A stretch of 64,000 bases of DNA from Jaltomata sinuosa (Eukaryota > Streptophyta > Magnoliopsida > Solanales > Solanaceae): NCBI GenBank assembly GCA_003996215.1, contig QJPP01000003.1:2108001-2172000 (forward strand), read 5' to 3'. Position numbers and translations under genes: made by a program. Shown here piece after piece: positions 32,506-42,629 of the stretch. Every line of letters begins with the position of its first letter. The first letter of the stretch is position 1. Under the pieces are notes generated by a model. It did not search any database. It saw only the letters and a program-made list of their open reading frames with translations, and was not told where the DNA came from.

Positions 32506-33805
32506 TGCAGATAATTGGACTTCTTGTTCTGTTTATAGAAAGTGAGTACACTGGTGTTTTGTACTTGGGGTTCCAGGTATAGTTATACTAAATTTGCCCA
32601 CATTTTTTGAGTTGTCAATTAAATGACATTCTTGTAATGATTCAAAAATGTGTGGACTGATGGTTGAACAATCAGATATATCAAATCTGATTGAATTTTC
32701 ATCTTTTCGGCATCTAATTAGTCAAGGGTAGTCTATTATACAGTCAAAATGATATTTGATATATCAAATATGATTGAATTTTCTTTTTTCTTTTTGGCAA
32801 TTAAGTCAAGGATAGGTGTATTATACAGTCAAGAATGGTCTCTGATATATCAAATCTGATTTTTATTCTTTTGGCAGTTAAATTAAGGAAAGGTCTATTA
32901 TATTGTCAAGAATGGTCTCTGATATATTAAATCTGATTGGATTTTCATCTTTTTGGCAGTTAAGTCAAGAATAATCTCTGATATTTGATAAAAAAAATTC
33001 AGGAAAGAAAAACGGTATACATTTTATTGCAACCCCTATAATAATTTTTTTTCATTTTCCCTTGAATTTTATTTCATTCAATGAAATAATAACTTGATTA
33101 GTGGTATTCATCTCTCATTATAGTGATTGATGATACACCTTTTGAGAAACTTATAAGTATTAATGTGCAAACTCAACCGGTGAATTTACGAATCTGATGC
33201 ATGAAATAAGTTAAGCAATACTCTAAAAAAAATTAATCATTGAATTAAATTCGTCGATAATATTTAATAGCTACAATCTTTACATAGAAAATTACATAAG
33301 TATTTAATGGAGAATTCTGAATCAAGCTAGCTAATAGCTACATGGATTTCGTACTTGAGGTTTTAATATCATCATTTCTTCATAAGAATAGCTCATAAGT
33401 TGTTTTTACCAAAGATATGACTTTGGGGTGAACTTGTCTTAACTTTAACTTATACATAACAAAAAGCTTAAAAGTTGATTTAACTTAAAAGCTTTAAAGA
33501 CTTACATAGCTGAAAAATGGGGAGAGTTTCCCTTTGGAGAAACCCAAATGGTCTTTTAGGAATGTACAGAGCTTCTAAACTTTCTACGGAAGGAACATTC
33601 TACACTAAGGTTTTGGTAATGTTAACCTATGATTGAGTCTAAAATAACTTCTATATCAAATAATGTGTCAAGTTGTTATCAACCAACTTGGTGAAGAGAG
33701 ACTCCCGGCTGAATGTTTATCCTTTGCAATAACTCCAGCGTGCACATTGTTGCCATTTGAGTTGACACCGACATCTTTAATTTAAACGCTAGGAGTGGAG
33801 GCAAT
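32506..33805. other. Upstream region of B3 gene 2
   Basis: Holds the third minisatellite (32675-32990) and then a segment matching 30050-30480 downstream of the other B3 minisatellite. From about 33690 the sequence is the 3' flank of kinase 3, including untranslated remnants of the kinase tail. No gene is seen. Confidence 0.6.
32675..32990. repeat. Minisatellite upstream of B3 gene 2, 4 copies
   Basis: Units start at about 32675, 32758, 32844 and 32921 (GATATATCAAATCTGATT type), the same family as 18728-19300 and 29361-29758. Confidence 0.85.
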
Positions 33806-36800
33806 TTAACTCATTGAAGACAGAGGCATCAGCATTTCCACGACTTCACTCATTCGAGGTCTGGATTTTGCGTTCCTATTAAGGCAGCGAGCAACAATCT
33901 GAGTGGACCTAAATGCTCCTCTCTTTGAGAAGTTGCCTCCAAGACGAGGATCTATAATTTGACAAAAATGGCGCCTATCTCCAAGATATGGTCTTGCCCA
34001 TGCCACCAAGTTATGTTCAGCCCTTGGTCTTCCCCTGTCGATGGTTCTTCGACCAGCCAGAATTTCAAGAAAAACCACCCCAAAGCTATAGACATCACAT
34101 TTCATTGTCAGATGCCCTGCAAGAGTATATATAATAGTGTCAATAATCAAGTAATATATTGTACAACCATGTAGATTATCTTTCTTATGACAATAGCAAT
34201 TCTATAGTTTTAAATAAAATTCTCCGATATCTGGCATATTGTTGTTATATCATAATACTTGACATCCTTGAAGCAGCGGAATACAAACATGGATACGAGT
34301 CTGGGATTACAACCAAATAAATATATCCATATTATGAGTGTCCTATATTTTCTACTATATAATGAACAACTTAAGAACAAAAATGGAATCTATACTCATG
34401 ATGAACGGCATAATGACCAACTTTAAGGTAATTATGAGGGTCTTATATTTAGCATTGTAGATTTCAGGACAGGATAAGGCAACTCAAAAATAATGAAAAC
34501 TTTCGATGAAAGGTCAAATATATACCATTCCTTCTTCACTCCACATACAGCTGTGGACTAAATCCCCTTCTCTCTAGTGCCAAACTTCATAGAAATACTC
34601 TTAGAATAAGAGGCGAGATTTTCCAATCAAAAATAAAAAACAGGAGAGATTTTCTTTTGTTCATATTCATTTACGTCTACAGAGTTATACATGAAGGGTA
34701 TCCGGGTGTGGAAAACATGATATAACAAAGTATTGAAGGTAACCTAGAAAAGTGTTCAAGTTAGGGTTCTTGAATGGAGAAGATAATGAATAGTTGAATT
34801 GTTTGGTGACTCTAAAAGCTTAAATGGCTTAATAATGATGGTTTAGATGGAATCCTTTCTGCTTACCTTTTGTTCCTTCTGAAAATAGTAACCTTTTCCT
34901 CTTTACTTTTATAAATATTAAATGGAGTATTAAGGATTACCAACAAATAACCTTCTTGAGACTATGGGACCTTCGTAGGTCTAGAGAGAGAGCTTGAGTC
35001 AACTAAGGTAGAAGTAGATCCCAACTCATCTACAGCAAGGGAGAAAACCATGACGTAACAAAGACCAACAAACATTCTAGGAAATACGGGTAGGGAGATT
35101 AAGAGAGCAAAAAGAACCTGAAGTGGAAAATAGACAAGTTCAACAAAATTTCAAGCTATTCTGGAAAAGAGGAGACCAGACTAAAAAAGAGTAGTCCGGT
35201 GCACTAAAGCTCCCGCTACGCTTCGGGCTGGACCACAAGGGTCTTACGCAGCCTTGCATACAAAAACTAAAACAATAACACCGACTACAGAAGCAGTCTA
35301 CTAGAAGCAAAACGCAGCTTGGAACCTTGATGGACTCGCTTGGAATACAAGAGTTAAAGCTGACACAAGTCCTGAGAAATGCATTATTTTCCCAAGGACA
35401 ACACAATCTAAAAGAAGCACAGAAAGAAAAAGGAAGATAATTTTCAACTTACCAGTCAATACATATTCTGGAGCAACATAGCCATGTGTTCCCATTACAC
35501 GTGTCGTCACATGCGTCTCATCTCCCTCGGGCCCATCTCTGGCAAGCCCGAAGTCTGATAGTTTCGCGGTGTAGTCCTGGAATGACAGTAACATTCGTAG
35601 AAAGATATTTGAGTATGCCAAGTATTACTACGGGATATGAAGAGAAAATTCATAGTGTATGAATTTAAAATAATTACCGCATCTAATAAGATGTTGGATG
35701 CCTTAAAATCACGATATATAACTGGTTTTTGAGCTTCTTCATGAAGATAGGCTAGGCCTTGTGCTGCCCCTAATGCTATTCTCATCCTGATGCACCAAGG
35801 AAGAAGCATGGACCCTGCAGAACAGAGAAAGAGAATAAAAGAACTGACATGAACGTGAAACATGTAATAAGAATATGTTCATCACTCAACCTCTGCAATA
35901 AAAGTACCATTTCACATCTTCATTGACAGAAAACATATTATTTTTATTGCTATTATTATTATTATTATTATTTAATAAGGTAATAATAATTTTATAATTA
36001 GGGAAATACTCCCATATAGAAGCAGTATACTAAGAGGTAGAGAATCTATTAAGAAGATATGATTCTCTAGCAAAGGTAATCATCTGAATTTGATCCCAAC
36101 CCAGAATTTGAAGTACTTATCAGGTAGTGTAATCTCGTACGTACCAACAATTATAATAATGATATTTCTCTACCTCTTAGTATACTGCTTCTTGTTATGA
36201 GGTAGAGAATCTATTAAGAAGATATTTCTCTACCTCTTATTGTTACTATTATGATAAGTACAAATGTACACCATTTTCTCAAGCTCCTGGATGAGCTATC
36301 CTCAACTACATCCTTTCGAGCAAGTTCTTCGAACCACGACTAAGGGATAATTGTTAGAATTACAACTGTTTATTTTCTACGTCTTCCTTAACTATCACAA
36401 ACCTCCATTCCTAGAGAAGTCATATAAGGAGAAAGCTCTGCGTACAGAAGAGTCCTAATGATATTTCTACTTACAATAAACATGCTCGTCAGTAGTTGAC
36501 GTCTAACTGCTTTACTTCATATTCAAACATATAGGCTACAGTTCCCATGCAACGGGTTGAGCCCTACTTAGTGTTCTTCATCGATGCTCACACAATGTGG
36601 ACAAGTAGATATATCTTTAGAAGTAATAGTTAGAATTCATTAAATAAGTAGGTCTTAGAGAAATGCATGACATCATATATGTCGGAGTAGGTAACATGAA
36701 TAAATTGCAGCTTCAAGAGGGTAACAATTTTATCAGGGATGATAAATCATTTCGGGATCTCATTAAATGGCAGGGAAAAAATACATCTACTGTGTAATCT

Positions 36801-39183
36801 TGTACGAGTTTTATATCTGAATGCTTGCAGTATTTATCCTGCTTACCTTGGCTGTGAGCTAGGTGCAACTTAACAGTTTTCTATGTTTATTAATCCCATC
36901 TGCTAATCGTTGTCTTTGGTAAATGAGTAGAGCCAAATCCTAATATTAAAAAAATTCTGGACATAAACGAGGGACAATGCCTGAATGCAATTTAACTTTA
37001 AGGCAGACGATTACTAATTCTTGTGCCAAATTCTTGTAATATGTTACACCAATCTTAGACGGAGAGCATCATATTAGCTGATACAATTTCTGTTCTAGTC
37101 AAAATCTATCATATCCTCCTCCAATTTGCTAAATATTGCCAAAGATTTAAATGAAAAAACAGAAATTAAAAAAAGATACCATAATGCAGTAATTTCCTAA
37201 CGATCAACGGAAAGTAATTAATAATTGCAAGTAAATGCTTAAACTAAGTTACTATTAATATCAAAGGCATAAAAAAATATATATTAGTTGGGAAAAAGTG
37301 AATGTATAAGCCCTTAAGGAGTAGTAAGCACATATAAGAAGCTAAAACATAGACTTTAAACAGCTTGCCCACGAATGCTACTCAATGGAGAATTTATATG
37401 GTACGAATTCTATTACGGAGAAGATATACAAAGAAAAAGCTAGTTGTCAAGTAAAGCATACAGACGAGCAAAGGCATAACATACTTCTGAACAGGTGGTT
37501 CTCCAAACTTCCACGAGTCATAAACTTGTAGACGATTAGCCTGTGATCGTCTTCCATGCAATAGCCTACTAACTTAACCAAATTCTGATGGTGGAGATTG
37601 CCAAGAAAGTTTACTTCAGCCTGTAACATGAGATAACTTGTAAGTGGACATGCATAAAAAATTATAGTATTAAACTTTCAAAGTCCAGAAAATGAAGATA
37701 AAAACTAGAAAGTAGCATACAAGCCACTCCCTATGACCCTGAGGTCCATGTCTATTCAGAGTCTTTACTGCAACAGCAAGCCCAGTGCCAGGTTTCACAG
37801 GCGAACTTCCATTCTCATTGATCCAACCCTTGAAAACGGAACCAAAGCCGCCCATTCCAAGAAGACCTTCAGGTGCGAAGTTCCTTGTCGCCAAATTCAG
37901 CTCATTGAAAGTAAAGTTTCGAACCTGAGAAGCTATTTCCAGTTCCCTGCCTCTATTAGGAGTGGCTAGAGTAGAAGATGGCAAAATTGGAGCAACGGGA
38001 GGAACTCTGGTGGTCTTGCTTGATGATTTAGGTTCTTCTGTTGAACATTCAGAAACTATGAGTACGTTCTATGCACACACATATAGAGCTGCTCCCCAGA
38101 TATGAAAATCGATTTTTAATTCCTCTTTAGCATAATTACAGATGAAAAAACTCAAAATTCATCAGATAAAACACCTCCTCTCTGTTAGTTCAGACATAGC
38201 TCATTTAGGCAATTTGCTGCAAAAGAGATCTCTCACAAATATACAAGGACAAGAGTCTGAGATGCACATTAACATATGTAATGAATGACATTGGACAGAT
38301 TCACATGAGGTAAGTATTTCCCTAACAAGAGTTTCAATGAACACTTTCTACTCGTAAAGCATGTTAAGAGCTCTAAAGTTGGTCTGGTTGCTTGAAATCT
38401 ATTAGACGAATAACAGCCCAGGATTAGTCATAAATCATCATCTATGGCATCTGCAAAAGGAAACACAGTAATTACCTGAACATGGGTCCTTCAAATGAAA
38501 AATATGCAAACACCCAAAGCAACAGCCACAGACCACAGATCCTTGGACAAGCACACAGTCCTGGTTGTTTTTTCTCTTTTAATCCCCTTTATTGAGAATT
38601 CACAACCCATATGCCATATATGTGTTACAAGTGCTTTTTATAGCTGTTGGAGACTCAATGCTAGTGATCATACCTTGACTTAGGGTTCTACACCTACTCT
38701 TTTTTTAGTGTGTGTATGTACATGCTGAAGGAGGGGGTGGTACAGGCAGATAGGCTAATTGGTTCAAAGATTAACCATTCTCCATAGAAAATGTCAATTC
38801 TAATCAAGTTTATCTCATGGAAGCACATTGAACATGAACAGGTGTGACACTGGACATGCAAAACTGAACTGCTTTTAGCATCATGATGTGGCTAAATAAT
38901 AAAACTACACCAACATGGCAGAGAAACTGGAAAAAAAACAAGCTGCCCAAAGGAAATGGTATTATCAGCCTGACATCGAAAAGCAGTTTGCTGGAATGCA
39001 CATTCAATACAAATCAGCAACAAAAGGAATGTTATAATTTTGCAAGAAGATTAAATGGAAAAATAAGCTGATAAGTAGATAGAACGTTAAAGGCGTGATA
39101 CCGGATGATCGGACACTTGGTAACATGCACAGAAACTTCAGAATTCTGCAGCCCCTCATTGAAGCATTGTTGGATTTCGTCAT
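33806..39183 (-). CDS. RLCK VII kinase 3 (PBL34/35/36-like), ancestral start lost
   Basis: Exons on -: 39183-39102, 38037-37721, 37620-37485, 35814-35678, 35576-35453, 34116-33806. All splice sites are intact, and the kinase domain is complete: glycine loop GMGGFGSV, AVK Lys, YRDFK, DFG, VAPE. The codon aligned with the start of kinase 1 is ACG instead of ATG, followed in frame by GLSSEAIT. The first usable ATG is 39183 (MTKSNNASMRGCRILKFLC), which gives 368 residues and removes the family N-terminus. The C-terminus stops at PLSSMS, as in kinase 2, so the tail was lost before those two copies split. MRGCRILKFLC keeps the cysteines that could anchor it to membranes. It may still be expressed as a shorter kinase, use ACG, or be decaying. 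Confidence 0.7.
35192..35265 (-). repeat. SINE-like fragment in intron 5 of kinase 3
   Basis: CCGGTGCACTAAAGCTCCCG, then CTACGCTTCGGGCTGGACCA and CAAGGGTCTTACGCAGCC. It is the reverse complement of the block at 13885-13980. Confidence 0.55.
35946..35971. repeat. ATT microsatellite
   Basis: About eight ATT repeats in intron 3 of kinase 3, not present in the same intron of kinase 1 or 2. Confidence 0.85.
36018..36246. repeat. Complex inverted/direct repeat in intron 3 of kinase 3
   Basis: AGAAGCAGTATACTAAGAGG plus TAGAGA (36018-36043) recurs inverted at 36167-36192. GAGGTAGAGAATCTATTAAG (from about 36034) recurs directly at about 36199, followed by another inverted TCTCTACCTCTTA. The corresponding part of kinase 1 (about 13110-13190) lacks these copies, so they arose here, probably by template switching. 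Confidence 0.75.
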
Positions 39184-41520
39184 CTTTCCGTTCGACTTCA
39201 AGGTTATGGCTTCAGAAGATAACCCCGTTCGCTTCTTAATGCCAATTTTAACTTCGTTTTTTCCGGAAATTTACATTAAATGTATCAAAATCCAGTCTTT
39301 TACTCTGCTTTTATCTATAGATACCTTTCTGTTAATGATTTAATCTCCTTTCTGAGAAGTGTAATATAATCCAAACGAAAAAAATACAAAGTAGCTCAAT
39401 TTGTGTGTATTTTCTTGCATATTAAGATTTTTGAGTAATAAGTCACACAAAATACATGTTGGGATTACGAAGATATCTGAACAAGGTTACACTTTAACTC
39501 AGAAAACAACAAAATAGGGAAATACCAGATTGACAAAAAGCATGAGAAAGGCAAATATTGGTTCGAAACTATTAAAAAAGAATAATAACCCAAATGAAAT
39601 GGGCCATTTGGAATTACAACACTGAAAATCTCAACAGAAAGATTCCAGGTTCACATAATGGTCGTGAATATTATCATTAGTCCGACTCATGCTCTTGACA
39701 CTTGTATTCTTCTTCTTCAAATCATTATTTTGTCAGATTCTAGCAAAAACACACAATCTTCGTACAGGTTGTTTTTACGAGGCCGAGCGAAGCATGCTGA
39801 CGACAACATAGGAAGAGACGAAGAGTTTATTCACTTCAGTCTCTGCTGCATATAGCTTGGGGGTTCTCATGGAATGTTCTCATACTTACAGCGGGATATT
39901 TTAACTATTTAAAAATGTGGGGGTTCTGATGGAATTTCGTGATACTTGCAGGGCATATTTTAATTATTCAAAAATATGGAGGCCATTAGTTGAGTAATCC
40001 ATGTATCAAATCTGATTGGATTTTCATCTTTTCAGCATTTAATAAGAGCCTGTTTGGATCGGGGTTTTGAGTGTAAATGTTTTTTCTCAAATTAAATGAA
40101 GGAAAACTAAATTAATGTTATCTATATCTACTTATCATTTGTTCCAGGCTTCCAGCCTAACTTTTATTAAACTATTTTATAATCCAATTGAAAGACATTA
40201 TGCATTAAACAGAATCAATTTTCACCATTCAGATAGATTTACTCAACTTTAAAATTTTATAAGATTAAAATTTAATTTCTCTAAACTATTTTTTTCTTCA
40301 CTAGCAACATTCATGTACATCTTCTAAGAGGAAATGATTTTTTTCCTAAAGCAAATAAAAGAAAACTGAATTAAAGTCGTCTATATCTATTTATCTTTTT
40401 TTTTTCGACCATACTTTTATCAAACTAATTCATAATTCAATTGAAAGACATTGTGCATCAAATAAAATCAATTTTCACAATTTAGATAGATTTATTTTAA
40501 CTTTAAAATTTATCAGACTCGAAAATCAAATTCTCTTTCAAACTGTTTCTTCTTCTTCTTTGATTAGATATAAACCAGACAATTCTGATAAGGCTATTTG
40601 AACCACCACAAAATGACATGGACAAAAAGATTATGTTTCTCTCGTGTTTGTTAATGAAGCAATATATATATAGACAAAATAGAAATTACGTTTGTAAATT
40701 ATAAATTAATATTGCAAAAAAAATTAATTTACTGAAGCTCCTATCTAAAATATTATATATGGTCCATTCTGACCCAATATATTTTATATTGATCTTTAAA
40801 CATCCATTGTGTTTTATCCAAATACTATATTTTTGTATTGAAAATTATAATAAATTAAAAGTTGCAATTGGAAAGTCAGGGGTCTGCCACAAAATATTAT
40901 GTTCATTTTTTTTATAACCGTAATTTCCGGGGCAGTTTCATAGAATATTGATTATCTTTCACTAGTAACGGGTACCAGCTATCTCTATTCGTCAAAGCCA
41001 AAATATATGTGAAGAACCCGGCTAGTATTTGGGTCGTTATACGTAAAACATATATCTTGATTAGCATGAAAATGGGCCATCCTTTGTTTTATAGCATGTG
41101 CGCTTCTCTCCTCCTTCATGTCTTTATTCAATCATGAATCAACTGATCTAAATTAATTAAGTCTTAAAACCCTTTTTACCTGAAAAATCAAAACATGTCT
41201 TGTCATTATAATTTGTTATGAATGTTACATTGAATTTTGCATGGAGAGTTGTCTACATTATTTGCAAACCTAAAGTTCTATATGCACGCTTTATCTTACA
41301 AAAGCAAAAAAGGAAAGAAAAAAATAGTGGTGACCTTTGATGTGTATGTGAATCAGTAAGATGTTGCCTTTAGGTTTCTTAGTTGACGACATGCATACCC
41401 ATAAAAGGCAAACAAAAGAAAAAGGAAGATAAGAAGCTTTTCTAGTAGAAAAATAATAGTAGTGATTAGTGCATAGTATGCAGCAAAGCAATTATTGTAT
41501 CAAAACAAAAGAAGATTGAC
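39184..41520. other. Upstream region of kinase 3 and AT-rich spacer
   Basis: 39290-40050 is the kinase upstream module, including one minisatellite unit. 40080-40560 is a tandem repeat. The remainder is AT-rich with no supported gene. Confidence 0.6.
40080..40560. repeat. Two tandem copies of a ~261-bp dispersed repeat
   Basis: GAAGGAAAACTAAATTAATG (about 40097) recurs as AAAGAAAACTGAATTAAAGT (about 40359), each followed by CTATATCTA(C/T)TTATC, AAAGACATT(A/G)TGCAT and GAATCAATTTTCAC/AAATCAATTTTCAC. A third, single copy lies at 17370-17560, upstream of kinase 1. Confidence 0.7.
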
Positions 41521-41561
41521 AAGAGGGCTTGCTCGAATGCGTTAGCAGCCTACTTCTTTTT

Positions 41562-41660
41562 CGATGTTTCAGTTCGCCAGGTTGTCTCTTGCCTGCCCAT
41601 GGATTCAGCAGCAACTCGAAAGGTTACCCTATTCGAAAATTTCCGGATCTATGCTTACAC
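41562..41660 (-). pseudogene. Nuclear plastid DNA: fragment of chloroplast 23S rRNA 5' region
   Basis: Read on -, the block gives GCATAGATCCGGA, GAATAGGGTAACCTTTCGA, TTGCTGCTGAATCCATGGGC, AGGCAAGAGACAACCTGGCG and AACTGAAACATC in order. These are near-identical to the first few hundred bases of plastid 23S rRNA as I know it, with a few substitutions. It is a short, diverged nuclear insertion with no intact rRNA. Flanks at 41521-41561 and 41661-41710 may belong to the same insertion. Confidence 0.75.
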
Positions 41661-41710
41661 TCTTCACTTTCAATTCTTGTGAGTTTGAGTCACCGGGAGC
41701 AAAAAAGGTG

Positions 41711-42629
41711 GAAGTTGTTAAAAAAATATTTTTTTTAAAAACAAGTATCAAAAGAAGATTCTTCAAAATGGTCTTCATACAAATATATATACAGTCTTTT
41801 TTTAAAAAGAAAATAGGGGTTAGGGAAATCGGGGAAGAGGGTTTATATGGTGGGGAATCAAACTCTCACAAATAAAGTGAAAATTCAGATAGTCAACCAA
41901 CTAAACTATTAAGATTTCCCCATACAAATATACAGTAGCTTCTCACTAGAAAGAAAAAGTATGACCACACTTCTTCTTAAATAAAATGTTGAAATTAAAA
42001 TTAAATAACAAAAGAGGGCTCCATAAGTAGTGGAGCATAAATTAAAAAAACTAATACAGGGAGAGAATCTTGTCCCCCAACCCCACGATCACCACACTTC
42101 TTCTTCATTTTTCTTCTCGACTAATATACTTATTAATTAATCGTAATATATATGTTATATAGTCCAATGCCAGAGAAGGTGGGCTCTCCTAATATTGCAT
42201 GGCCACATGGCTCTCTTTTACTATCCACACAACGTATATTATTATAATTAAGCTGCTACCCCTAGTGGTCCAACTTTGCAAAAACACTGCGATCCATGGA
42301 TTTAACTGAACTTAATACTTTACCCGAAATATAAATATTTTTAAAATTTCAAATTTCAGAAGTATAATGAATTCAGCAGGTGATTTATGAACACAAATAT
42401 TGAACCTTTGAAATTATAAGCCAAGATCCATATGCATATCGCAAGAATAATGGAAAACACTTGTAAAATCACAAAGAAGAAAAAAGAAAATCCATTTCTG
42501 ATAAGTAATTCTTACATGATTTGCTATACACCCAAAAAAGAATTAAACTAATAGCAAATAAGAAGAAAAAGAGTTGGGGTCCTTGGGGAGGGAGGATGTA
42601 ATTTTGAATGATGATACTATTAAATAAAA
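41711..42629. other. Spacer downstream of the HD-Zip gene
   Basis: AT-rich, with no coding region supported. The last part is the 3' UTR of the HD-Zip gene. Confidence 0.5.

Noticed and set aside
41564..41875. 103-codon open frame on +
   Set aside because: It is antisense to the plastid 23S rRNA fragment and then enters AT-rich spacer.
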